Part shown: piece after piece, positions 17,349 to 26,647 of the stretch
How the letters are laid out: each line of letters begins with the position of its first letter
Numbering within the stretch: position 1 is the stretch's first letter
NCBI RefSeq assembly: GCF_003940805.1
Contig: NZ_CP034329.1
Span: forward strand, 62,001-126,000
DNA: 64,000 bases
Direction of reading: 5' to 3'
Origin: Tabrizicola piscis
GTDB lineage: Bacteria > Pseudomonadota > Alphaproteobacteria > Rhodobacterales > Rhodobacteraceae
Made by a program: the position numbers and the translations under genes
Notes under the pieces: model-generated
The model's database searches: none
The model's input: the letters and a program-made list of their open reading frames with translations, nothing else
What the model was told of the DNA's origin: nothing

Positions 17349-18386
17349 TCACAGAACTAGATTATTAAAGTTTTCCAGTGACCAGACATCGGAGCGCGCA
17401 ACCGTAATTCCAGCTGGGTGGTCCGGAGAGTAGATGCGCGTGCCTTCGCCGTCCCGTTCAAGAGCCAAATAAGCTTGCCCTGCGCTCCCAGCGAGGAAGT
17501 TCTTCGCTTCGTCTGTCAGCGTCCGGGCCAAAATCACGATGGGTACATTCCTTTGTAGGCACCTTTCAACGATCTTCGGTTGGATATGACGATCTCGGAA
17601 CCCATATCCGACGCAAAGAAAAGACGACGCTGCTTCTAGAGCAGCGTCTGCACCTTGGATTGCTGAGCGGAAAGGCTCATCATGGGTTCGCTCGAATTTG
17701 CTTACTCCTGGTGTCACGATTAGCGGATCGAATTTATCGGGCAACTCAGCCGATATAGGCAAGGAAACAACTTGACCTTTCGGGCCTGCAAACCAATCAA
17801 GCGAGCCATGCACTTTCCAAATTCTGACTGTCCTTGCTGGATGTGCACCCCGCCGGATCGTAACCGCGTCGGTTCCCTCTCTCGTGCGAATAAAGCCAGG
17901 AACGAAGCCGGTCGCGTGAATGTAGCCCACCATATCAGTCGCATACTCGGCGACCCGATCATAGTTAGGCGTGACGATGTTCATAACCGTATGGGTCGTG
18001 CGGAGCATCCCTTGGATTAGCCGAGACAGGTGAAAAGTCTCCTCGCCCTGAATGGCCCTCGACATGACGCCCAGGTCGTCTACCGCAATCGCCTTCCATG
18101 TCAGCGCTACGATCTTTTGCACTAGCGAGGGCGGCGCCGCTGTTTTCAAGAGTGCTTCCTCAAGCCCATCACCGTTAGCCAACGCAGTGCGGATCAACAG
18201 CCAAGCGTCCGCCTCTTGACCTTCGGAGGCGGTGACATTTTCCAAGAGAAAAGTTGCGAGCTCGCCCATTCCTCTTATTTTGTGTGGAACAGAAGCCCCG
18301 CTGCCCAAGATCACGACCGGGTGTTGCTGGAAGCAGGCTTGCGCTGCGCGGGCGACCGCCTCAAGTACCGTGCGGTCATCACTCAT
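17349..18386 (-). CDS. SIR2-domain NADase partner of HerA
   Basis: 345 residues. SIR2 fold motifs are visible: VVILGSGAS (24-32), IVTPNYDRV (137-145, with Asn141 and Asp143 in the catalytic position), KVHGSLDW (191-198, His193 as the likely catalytic base) and LCVGYGFRDRHI (257-268). This is the prokaryotic defence SIR2 class, which typically hydrolyses NAD+ to cause abortive infection rather than deacetylating proteins. Its ATG overlaps the stop of the type IIG gene (ATGA), so translation was coupled to that gene before the IS insertion. No regulator is seen nearby. Confidence 0.9.
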   Translation of the reverse strand: MSDDRTVLEAVARAAQACFQQHPVVILGSGASVPHKIRGMGELATFLLENVTASEGQEADAWLLIRTALANGDGLEEALLKTAAPPSLVQKIVALTWKAIAVDDLGVMSRAIQGEETFHLSRLIQGMLRTTHTVMNIVTPNYDRVAEYATDMVGYIHATGFVPGFIRTREGTDAVTIRRGAHPARTVRIWKVHGSLDWFAGPKGQVVSLPISAELPDKFDPLIVTPGVSKFERTHDEPFRSAIQGADAALEAASSFLCVGYGFRDRHIQPKIVERCLQRNVPIVILARTLTDEAKNFLAGSAGQAYLALERDGEGTRIYSPDHPAGITVARSDVWSLENFNNLVL

Positions 18387-21300
18387 AGGCCGATCTCTGC
18401 GTCAGGTGCGCCGGCCTTGAGCGCATTCATGTAAGCCAGGCAAAGTTCGCGAGAGCGATACTGTCCGTTGAACGCTTCGCCCTCCTCTCGCTCGACGATC
18501 GGGAAGGTCGAGTAGATATAGCGGATCTCGTCACGGTCGGTGATCCCGTACAGATGGAAGAACACGGCATCCAGTTTTGCCCTCAACATCAGGCGGCGCG
18601 CGTCGTCCCAGGCGAACGGCTGAAGTACATTTCCGGCTTCATCGACGTAGCCCAAGTCTCTTGCGAAGGGCGCCAGATCATGTGCCGTGTAAGTCAATTC
18701 TAGCACTGCGTTGCGAATAACCTCGGCCGCCGTTTGGCTTCCAAACATCGTCTTCTGAAAAACCTCTGGCGGCGCAACAGGCAACTGTTCAAGCACATAC
18801 CAACTTGCATGGTTGCTCAGGATTTTCGTGCGCGCGACGAAGTCGACCACCGTGCTGTTAAGAGTCGCAGCTAGAATGGCCTGCGCCGTTGCGCGTTCCA
18901 AAGCGTCGGCAATCTCAAACCGCAGCACAGGCAAGGTATGCCCCGCGCCGACCGGAGGAATGATACAAGCGATCAGCGACCGGCTGTTTGTCGTGGACGT
19001 GACGTCCTTGATCGCCAGTTCGATGTTCAGATCGCCCTTATCCAAGACATAGTACCGTGAAGCCGCGACATGGTCGAGATCGTGGCGTTGCTCGCCCGAA
19101 GTGACAGCGGCCTGTCCGCTGCGATAGAGGTTCTCGGCCACCGTGGTGATGCCCGACGCACGATGATCGAACGCCTGGACCATCTTGCCCTCGAACAGCG
19201 GCACCCAAATACCAGCGGCGCTGCGCCACCTTCCCCCGCCTTCGGGCCAAGCACCTTCCTTTTCCTGCAGCTCCTCGACGGTTCGGAACTGATCGGAGTC
19301 GTTGGCCATGTGGAATAGGGTCGTGTACTTTACCGGCCAGGCCTTCACCTCACTGCCGCCCGACCGGTTCACCAGGACGGGCAAGCGCTCGTAGAGCGCA
19401 GTAGCGATCTGGCGGTCACGGCTCGCCTTGTAGACTGGTGCGGTCATGCTGTTCGGGTTGACGAGCCGGAAGTGATCCAGACCCATCGTGAAGACCTTGG
19501 CCGGATCGTTCAGTTCGTCCAAGTCCCTCACGAAGGTCGCGAAACGGCATTCTGCAAACCGCCGCTCGCCGCCCGAAAACACCAGAACGCTGAACTTGAA
19601 GCGGTAGTAGACATCCGGGAAGAACAGTGGCCCGCTCGCGCGCTTGTTGAAAAAGTCGAAGTAGCAAGACGCTGCCTGCCCCTCTATCAAGCGCGAGAAG
19701 AAGACTTGAGAGGTCTGCTCGGTCGCGATGCCGGACGGAATCAAGAGGCCCACAACACCACCTGGTGAGACAATCCGGGCAGCGCGCTCGACAAAAAGCG
19801 AGTTCAGGTTGGTGTCACCGCCCGACAGCAAGGGATAGTCGCCACCTTTGCGAGCCATCTGACTGGCGGCCTCTGCCCTCGCGTTGGCCTTGGCGAAATC
19901 TGCAGCCAGTGGATCGCCCGCCGCCTCCAGCGCCTTGATCATCCGAGCCCGGTCTGCGGCGCGTTGCACCATCGCGATCTCGGGCCGCCGTGCAGCAAAC
20001 CACTCCACCTGTTGAAGTTTCATACGGTCCCAAGGCGGGTTGCCTATGACCGCATCGAAGCCACCGGTCAAACCTTCGGCGTCCCAGTTCGACCAGATGC
20101 CAGGGAACGCAACCTGCCAATTCAGGAAGTTCTCTTCAGCTATAAGCTCCTGTGCTTGCGAAAAGATGCCAGCAAACAGATCGAACTTCTCGGCAGCGCT
20201 CATCTGCTTTTTCGTGCCGGCTCCAAGTTCCTTGGGCCGCTTCAGGCTTCGCTTGCCCATAACAATTTCAATCGGGTCCCCGAACTCGCCGTCGAAGAAG
20301 GCCGACAACGCCATACTCACGGGTTTGCCTTTGAGGTTCAGCCAGTCGAGCGCGTGGATGAAGGACAACAACGCGTCCAGCGGCGCTGTCATGTCTTTCA
20401 CCTCGGCGAAGACGTCTGCAGAGCGATGCGCCTCCGCGATCTCGGCATCAGTCAGTCCTTCGACGATCTGCATCTTGGATGCAGCACGCAATGCACGCTG
20501 AATTGGATCATGCAGCAAGAGCGGGCTACCCCATTTTCCTGCCTTGTCGATCCCTGCCCGAACCCACGAACCGAAGAGACTGTCTCCGCAGCGCAAATGG
20601 TGATCGAGGAACGACAATGGGGCGCCGACAGTAAATGTGTGCAACCACAACGCCACCTTGGCGAGTTCGACTGCCATGAAGTTCTTATCGACGCCGTAGA
20701 TGCAGCGTTTGAGAACCATGCGGCGAATAACGTGTCGATCATCGAGCTGCTGCTCGTCGATCGTCCACTTACGCGCCTCGGCGTTGGCCAAGATCGTGTT
20801 GCGGATCGTGTCGATCCGCTCGCCCAAAGGCGAGGCGTAGTCGCCCCAGTCCTCGGGCACCTCTGCCTCAGCTTCGGCCATCGCGGCAATGACCTGGTCC
20901 GCCATGAAGTCAACGAGGCTTACGAGAAAATGCCCGGATCCCATCGCCGGATCGACCACCTTCAGGTCTAGAAGCGAAGTCGCCGGATCAATAACCTTGA
21001 GAGAGCCGATCTTTCGATGTGGCGGCAAGTCAGAAGTCGCAAGCTCTGCTATGCGGGCACGAAAGGCCTCTTTGCGGGATGAAATTAGAGGCTCAAGTGT
21101 TTCAGTGAGAATAAGCTGCACGAGGTCATCAGGCGTGTAATAGCTGCCGGATCCTTTTCGCGCAAAGATGTTTGGACGGACAATCAGCTTGCCTCCATCC
21201 CGCGCAATATCGAATTCCAGAAGGCGTTCGTAGATGGAACCAAGCTGCTGAACAGAGAGGTTACGATAATTGATGTACTTTCGGCCGTCTTCGGTCCGCT

Positions 21301-22257
21301 CGAAGGAGAGCGCATCAATCACACGGGCCATCACATCATCCGGAAGCCGCACCCGCGTCAGTATTGGCGTCCGATCTTGATCGAAAAGACCACCATTATA
21401 TGGTGGTAACCCAATTGAAGCGTCACCCTTGTCGATAGCCAGAAACAGGTCCGACATAGCCGACCAGTAGCGTGCGGCTGTGTCCGAAAAGACATCCCCA
21501 CGATCCTTCCTATCACGGACATCGAGCCGCACTCGATTTCTGAGACCATAATCGTCGTATCTATGGTCCTTCACAGGCAGAAGGTCGCGATCCTCCGCAT
21601 AGAGAATGAATAGAAGCCGGTAGAGAAGGATTAAAGCTCCTTGCCTGACATCTTGTAGAGCGGCATCGGGAGCTGCTTTCGCAATCGCTTGCGCAAGATC
21701 GGGAAACACTTCCTCAAAGACCTTTTTCGAAAGGTCTTCAGACACTCGCTTTTCGTAAAATTTACCCTCTGCGATGGCCCGCTCGTGGAAGGTTTTCGAC
21801 TCGGCGCCAACTGCGGCAAAAGCCTCTCTACCAAACATAAGAATGAAGACACGCAACCAGTGCACGCGGTCATCGTCTGATAGCCTGAATAATCCGTCGT
21901 TATGGCCTGGAAGATTCAGAATTTGTGCGAGGTCCAGCTCAAGAAACTGCTCCGACACTGAGCGAGCGCCGGAAAAGTAGAGACGCCACTTTGCGCCGTT
22001 TGTAAGGATTCCCCAACGAAGAGACCCGGAGGTGACGTCGTCGATGCGGCGCAGATAACGAAGCATTTGCGTTGAAGGAGCAGTTTCCTCGCCGCGCTTA
22101 CCTGATCGCCGATCAAGCGGACGCAACCACCTCTTGGATTCTACGATGGCCGAGCCAAATGAATAGCGCTTCCACTCCTGTCCGTGATTATTGGCTTTCT
22201 CTTTGGCCGAACCGTCTTGAAACAAGAGTCCATCAGGAACGTCATCACGACCCTTAG

Positions 22258-23621
22258 CAGGTCGCTGAAGAAGTCGCCGCCGCGGAACGGTTTCCTTTTG
22301 GCGGAGCTCTCCGGGTTTGGCTTCGTTCGTCTCTGCACGGAAAGCATGCCTGTTCGACGCGGTTTTCCATCGTCACGCAGCCAGCAAGCGAGGCAGTCGG
22401 GCGAGGTTGTTCGCGGCCATCGTGAGGATGAAGCGGGCGCGCACAAGTTCGAGGCCGCGATAGACGGTCTGAGCCATGCCGCCGACAGTCTTGGCCCAGC
22501 CGAAGGCCTCTTCGATCCGTTTGCGGTGTTTGATCGACAGGGCGTAACCCTTGTGCCGGGTCGTGCGACCGTCGATCGCTGAATATCTCGATTTCTGAGC
22601 GACATGCGGGGTTACGCAGGCTTTTCGTAGGTCGGCGACAAACTCGGCCGCGTCGAACCCTTTGTCTGCACCCAGCGTCAACTGTCGGGTTGACCCAGGA
22701 GAATGGCGATGGATCATGTCGAGGGCGGCGCGCCGTTCCGCATGACCCTCGGCCTGCGTCAGGTCGCCCTGCACAATCAGACCGGAGCGGTTTTCCATCA
22801 GGGCATGACCCATGAAGCACAGCATGGCGCCGGTGCCGGGGGACTTCTTGTAGAGCCGGGCATCGGGGTCGGTGGTCGAGGCATGGGTGGCATTGGACCG
22901 CTTCTCGCCCCGGAAGTCGACTTCTGCATTGCGGCTCTGGCGTGTTGGGCGGGGCATCGGGGTGGTTTCGACTTCGGTTGGTTCGGTCTGAGCTTCATCG
23001 GTTGCGTCGCGTCCGGGCGGGCGGCCCGGGTCGTCATCCGGCGGCGTGTCTCCCGCCTTCGGCTGGAAGCTTTTCATCGAGGCCCAGGCCTTGACCATCG
23101 TGCCGTCGACCGAGAAGTGCTCGTCCGACAGGAGCGGCGCGACTTCGCGGTGGGCGAGGATCGCAGCCATCACCTTGCGCGACATGTCGGTCGTGAGCAG
23201 CCGGTCGCGGTTCTTGGTGAACACGGTCGGCACCCAGACGGCGTCGTCGATGCCGAGCCCTACGAACCAGCGGAACAGCAGGTTGTATTGCATCTGTTCC
23301 ATCAACTGCCGCTCGGAGCGGACCGAGAACAGGATCTGGATCAGGCTCGCCCGGATCAGCCGTTCCGGTGGGATCGAGGGGCGACCGAAATCGGTGTAAA
23401 GCGCCTCGAACTCGCTATCCAGGCTGGCCAGCGCCTCGTTCACCACCTGACGGATCTTGCGCAGCGGATGCCGTGCCGGAATGCGCGCCTTCAGATCGAC
23501 ATAGCTGAACAGCGACCCGCTCATCTCGTCCGTCCCGCGCATCATAACCCCCGCCCTTATCGTCCCGAGGGTGAATCATGTTCTCAAACCACTGTCGAGG
23601 CAGGACTATTTCAGCGGCCTG
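22258..23621 (-). mobile_element. IS5-family insertion sequence
   Basis: 1,364 bp. The ends are inverted repeats: CAGGTCGCTGAAGAAGTC at 22258 and, read inward from the other end, CAGGCCGCTGAAATAGTC from 23621, matching at 15 of 18 bases. A 4-bp target duplication TTAG (CTAA on the other strand) lies at 22254-22257 and 23622-23625, as expected for the IS5 group. One transposase gene fills most of it. Both ends and the duplication are intact, so the insertion is probably recent and the element may still be active. Confidence 0.93.
22373..23545 (-). CDS. IS5-family transposase
   Basis: 390 residues. The N-terminal dimerisation/DNA-binding part is typical (DLKARIPARHPLRKIRQVV; GRPSIPPERLIRASLIQ; RQLMEQMQYNLLFRWFVGL). 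The DDE catalytic domain follows, with FSVDGTMVKAWAS (first Asp), a variable Pro/Glu-rich linker, LGADKGFDA (second Asp) and a C-terminal RRIEEAFGWAK-type Glu region (written here KRIEEAFGWAKT). Full length for the family with no frameshift. It lies in the same orientation as the gene it interrupts. Confidence 0.93.
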   Translation of the reverse strand: MMRGTDEMSGSLFSYVDLKARIPARHPLRKIRQVVNEALASLDSEFEALYTDFGRPSIPPERLIRASLIQILFSVRSERQLMEQMQYNLLFRWFVGLGIDDAVWVPTVFTKNRDRLLTTDMSRKVMAAILAHREVAPLLSDEHFSVDGTMVKAWASMKSFQPKAGDTPPDDDPGRPPGRDATDEAQTEPTEVETTPMPRPTRQSRNAEVDFRGEKRSNATHASTTDPDARLYKKSPGTGAMLCFMGHALMENRSGLIVQGDLTQAEGHAERRAALDMIHRHSPGSTRQLTLGADKGFDAAEFVADLRKACVTPHVAQKSRYSAIDGRTTRHKGYALSIKHRKRIEEAFGWAKTVGGMAQTVYRGLELVRARFILTMAANNLARLPRLLAA

Positions 23622-23970
23622 TTAGCAGACAGATTCTGCTGGCGAAGAGCATCAGTCCAACCGAGAAGAGAAAGGACCGGCCAGATAAGATCATCCTCAG
23701 TCTGACTTTCATTTGTGTTTTGGTTGATCGGAAACTTGTCAAACGCGGAGCGGAGTTTCACTTCTAAGCTCGAAGACGCGCTGGACGAGAACTTTTGCCA
23801 CTCTTGTGTCTGTTGAATGGTTTCCGTCAAGAAATCTGACGAAAAGAGACTCCCCTGTCCTGTAATCTCAATGGTCAACGCTGCGCCTCCGGCTTTTCCC
23901 CCTTGGTAGCAGCCGTAACCAAGGAAGGCATCCCAAATCGAACTGACAGCAACGCGAAGCTCCACAGAGG

Positions 23971-24231
23971 TCAGTCGACGTACCCGCGCCGCTTCTTCGC
24001 CCCTGCGAGCTTCATCAAAGCCGTGATGGCCTTGCCCTCATCAGGGTGCGTCTCGACCATCATCTGCCCCCGAAAGCCGATCCGGCCCCACTCGCGCACG
24101 AGGCTGGCGCGACCGAAGAGGTCGCGTTGCACACTCAGCCGATAGTAGCGACGCAAGTTGCGCGCCGGATCGATCCGGCGCATCTGCACGTCGGTTGGGA
24201 AGACATCGAGCTGGATCGGGCTGTGGTACAT
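23971..24231 (-). CDS. Stand-alone WGR-domain protein
   Basis: 86 residues. WGR signature: RRIDPARNLRRYYRLSV, LFGRASLVREWGRIGFRGQ and a basic end AKKRRGYVD. It is the paralogue of the protein at 13203-13463, with the same length, the same RIDP opening and the same RRGY near the end. It lies upstream of the type IIG gene on the same strand, with 92 bases between its stop and the likely TTG start, so it may belong to that operon or to the backbone. Function is unknown; nucleic-acid binding is inferred from the domain. Confidence 0.78.
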   Translation of the reverse strand: MYHSPIQLDVFPTDVQMRRIDPARNLRRYYRLSVQRDLFGRASLVREWGRIGFRGQMMVETHPDEGKAITALMKLAGAKKRRGYVD

Positions 24232-24264
24232 ATAGTGATCGACTGAGGTTCTCTTGACAATATC

Positions 24265-24288
24265 AGGTGGAAGCTTGCGCTTCCACCT
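24265..24288. terminator. Strong hairpin downstream of the DUF2493 gene
   Basis: Ten-base perfect stem AGGTGGAAGC / GCTTCCACCT with loop TTGC, followed by a second hairpin TTCCCC-GCGA-GGGGAA (24293-24308). Both lie just past the leftward stop at 24316. No T-run follows, so this is a terminator or an mRNA-stabilising end. Confidence 0.5.
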
Positions 24289-24315
24289 CGATTTCCCCGC
24301 GAGGGGAACGGGGGC

Positions 24316-25248
24316 TCACGCCCCCTTCTTGAACTTCATGACCGGGATACCCAGCTTCTTGGCCTTGTCGGCGAGGTTTTCCTGGATGCCATTGCCCGGG
24401 AAGACGAGGACACCCACCGGCAGCACGTCCAGCATGGCGTCGTTGCGCTTGAAGGGAGCGGCCTTGGCGTGCTTGGTCCAGTCGGGCTTGAAGGCCACCT
24501 GCGTCACGCCCCTCGCCTCGGCCCATTTGGCGGCGATGAGTTCTGCGCCCTTCGGGCTGCCACCATGGAGAAGGACCATGTCGGGATACTTGGTCCGGAC
24601 CTGATCGAGCTTGCCCCAGATCAGGCGGTGATCGTTGAAGTCGGTCCCACCGGTGAGGGCGACCTTGGGGCCAGCGGGCAGCATCACCTCGGTTTCCGCG
24701 CGGCGCTTCGCGGCCAGGAAATCGCGGCTGTCGATAAGCGCTGCGGTCATGTGCTGGCGGTTCACCATCGAGCCGGTGCGGGGGCGCCAAGTCGATCCCG
24801 TGTGATGGACAAACTCGGTGGCGGCGTGATCACGCATCATGTCCATGCAGTTGCGCCGTTCGATCAGTGTCAGACCTTCGGCCGTCAGGCGCTCAAGCTC
24901 GGTGGATTTCACCTCGGAGCCGTCCTGCTCGCGCTGGAGTCGGCGCTGTGCCTGCTCGTTCTCATCGAGCGACCGCTCGATCCGGGCCGTGGCGCGGTGG
25001 AAGAGGTTGACCTGGCCCCAGAGCACCTCTTCGAGGTCGGGTTCCATGCGGGTGTCTTCTAGGGTCGCGACGAGGGCATCGAAGATGTCGGCGACGGCGA
25101 CCGCGAGGCGCTGCCCATCGGGCATCGGGCGCGGATCGGGCTCGTCAAAGGGGCGGTAGCCATAAAGCTGCAGCTCGTCGAGCGCATGGGCGGTCTGTGA
25201 TGCGGTGTGGGCGGGTTCATAGGCGTCGTCGTGGGTGTGGATCGTCAT
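24316..25248 (-). CDS. SLOG/DUF2493-domain protein
   Basis: 310 residues from the ATG at 25246-25248. The N-terminal two thirds is helical (with a likely coiled coil around EQAQRRLQREQDGSEV). The C-terminal domain from about residue 210 is DUF2493, a Rossmann-like SLOG fold: VALTGGTDFNDHRLIWGKLD, VLLHGGSPKGAELIAAKW and VLVFPGNGIQENLADKAKKL. These features match nucleotide- or ligand-binding SLOG proteins linked to DprA. It is a common part of this plasmid backbone, leftward after the Toprim gene, but the substrate is not known. Confidence 0.85.
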   Translation of the reverse strand: MTIHTHDDAYEPAHTASQTAHALDELQLYGYRPFDEPDPRPMPDGQRLAVAVADIFDALVATLEDTRMEPDLEEVLWGQVNLFHRATARIERSLDENEQAQRRLQREQDGSEVKSTELERLTAEGLTLIERRNCMDMMRDHAATEFVHHTGSTWRPRTGSMVNRQHMTAALIDSRDFLAAKRRAETEVMLPAGPKVALTGGTDFNDHRLIWGKLDQVRTKYPDMVLLHGGSPKGAELIAAKWAEARGVTQVAFKPDWTKHAKAAPFKRNDAMLDVLPVGVLVFPGNGIQENLADKAKKLGIPVMKFKKGA

Positions 25249-25612
25249 TGGTTTCTTGCCTCCGGGCCTGTCTTGTCCGCGCGTCATCCCGCGCGGCCTT
25301 CATGGGCTGCGAAAGCCGTGGGAGGGGACGCCCCTTCACCCCCTTTCGGGGCCGGAACGCATGTGAAGGAGGACGGGGGGCGGCTGATTTGTCTTTCGCG
25401 ATGCAAAGGCGGCTCTGCCGCCGGCGGAAATCAGTCGCCCCCCGTCCTTGAAGGGGCGGCCCCTTTGACGGCCGCCTGCCCATCTCTTGAAGGCCGTGTG
25501 GGTGACGGGTGGATGAGACTGCCCGGGAGGAGGCAAAGCGACGATCCAGAGCCATGCCAGGGATCCGTGACCCCTGCCCCGCTATCCCGGACCGCACCTT
25601 GCGCGATGCGGA
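25249..25612. other. 364-bp gap between Toprim and DUF2493 genes
   Basis: Both neighbours run leftward. I see no convincing gene. The stretch is dominated by a long imperfect hairpin (separate entry), GC-rich short repeats (GGGGACGCCCCTTCACC near 25323 and GAAGGGGCGGCCCC near 25449) and possibly the DUF2493 promoter. Confidence 0.5.
25370..25448. repeat. Long hairpin: 21-bp arms, one mismatch
   Basis: Left arm 25370-25390 (AGGACGGGGGGCGGCTGATT T) and right arm 25428-25448 pair at 20 of 21 positions. The 37-base loop contains a smaller stem GGCGG / CCGCC (about 25409-25423). The transcript would fold into a very stable structure about 140 bases before the DUF2493 start. Possible terminator-attenuator, or a single-strand replication/transfer structure. 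Confidence 0.7.
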
Positions 25613-26644
25613 TCAGCCTGACAGGCGATGCCAATCCGCGGGCCCGAACTGACCTGCCAGATGTTGGCGCAGCGCCTCCTTGCCGTTCGCCCGAAGATCA
25701 TCGTTGAAATCCCCGAGCCGCGGTTCCAGCACCCGAACGGCAATCCCGGCCTCGGTTGCTCTGGCGCGCAACCTCTCTGCCGCGCGTTGGCCAGCGGGAT
25801 CGCGGTCGATGGCGATGTAGAGGCGCTGAAGCCCCTCCGGCAGCAGGACAGCCCCGAGGTGACCCGACGAGAGCGCCGCCCAGACGGGAAGGCCGGGCAC
25901 AGCCTCGACAAGGGACAGCATGGTCTCGATGCCTTCGCCGACCACGAGGATGTCGTCATGCGGGGTCAGCCTGACGGCATTGCCGAGGAGGTGACCCATG
26001 GCACGCCGCTGCGTCTCGACCCGCGCCTTTCCCTGACCGTCAGGCGCAAGCCAGGTACGATGCACACCCTGCAACGCCCCTGCCCCATCGGTGACTGCGG
26101 CGATCAGCGCCGGTCTGGGGAGACTCCGAGTCTGGCCCTCATCCCGATGCCAGCACTTCGGGTGAAAGCGAAGGGCGCTCATCCTGCCGCCTTGGGTCAG
26201 GCCCCGGGAGCGGAGGTAGGTGTCAGCAAGCGTACCTGCGACCGGCACCGAGGCTGCGAACAGACGCGCCGCCGCCACGGGTGTGCCGCCGGGGGCTTTG
26301 GCCTTCTTTGGGGACGGCGGAGCCGGGAAGACCGGCTGCGGGCGACCAAGATGCGCCCGGGCCTCGGTCAGAAGGTCGGGAAAGCGGGAGATCCCGGTCC
26401 TCTCGCGGATGATGTCGAGAAGATCGCCATGCTCGCCCGTGGCGCCGTCGGTAAACTTGCCTGCCGCACCGGGCCCCGAGGCAGGCCCGGTCAACCGCAC
26501 GAAGAGTGACCGGCCGGGATTGTTCTGCAGATCGCCCACGATCCAGTAGGACCCCTCCCGCCGTCCGGCGGGAAGGTAATGGCGACACACGCTCTCTGCG
26601 TTTTCCGCCAGAGCGCGGATCACATCTTCGGTCTCGGAATACAT
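25613..26644 (-). CDS. Toprim-domain protein (primase-like)
   Basis: 343 residues. The N-terminal part (about 1-100) resembles the primase-associated region that precedes Toprim in plasmid and phage proteins (GSYWIVGDLQNNPGRSLFVRL). The Toprim domain is C-terminal, with GEGIET (Glu237) and AIDRDPAG (Asp280, Asp282). There is no Zn finger or helicase part, so it is likely an accessory primase or topoisomerase-like protein of plasmid replication. The gene starts 3 bases after the strawberry-notch stop, so the two are co-expressed. Confidence 0.85.
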   Translation of the reverse strand: MYSETEDVIRALAENAESVCRHYLPAGRREGSYWIVGDLQNNPGRSLFVRLTGPASGPGAAGKFTDGATGEHGDLLDIIRERTGISRFPDLLTEARAHLGRPQPVFPAPPSPKKAKAPGGTPVAAARLFAASVPVAGTLADTYLRSRGLTQGGRMSALRFHPKCWHRDEGQTRSLPRPALIAAVTDGAGALQGVHRTWLAPDGQGKARVETQRRAMGHLLGNAVRLTPHDDILVVGEGIETMLSLVEAVPGLPVWAALSSGHLGAVLLPEGLQRLYIAIDRDPAGQRAAERLRARATEAGIAVRVLEPRLGDFNDDLRANGKEALRQHLAGQFGPADWHRLSG

Positions 26645-26647
26645 GGC

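Larger units (their letters stand above)
18383..23878 (-). pseudogene. Type IIG (Eco57I-like) restriction-methyltransferase, split by IS5-family element
   Basis: Two pieces on the minus strand, 23878-23622 and 22253-18383, flank the IS at 22258-23621. Removing the IS and one copy of the 4-bp duplication gives 4,128 bases, exactly 1,376 codons with stop. The likely start is the TTG at 23878, with GGAGG 7 bases upstream. In the rejoined 1,375-residue protein, a PD-ExK-type nuclease (D93 in DVPDG; E124-S-K126) is followed by a methyltransferase with DPAMGSGHF (about 520-528) and NPPW (about 824-827), then a target-recognition region. Such enzymes modify and cut DNA in one chain. The large 3' piece lacks only the first 86-95 residues and keeps all motifs, but has no good start of its own. 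Confidence 0.9.

Noticed and set aside
22141-22605. Separate small gene covering the IS5 left end
   Set aside because: It is an out-of-frame reading of the transposase end and the type IIG junction.
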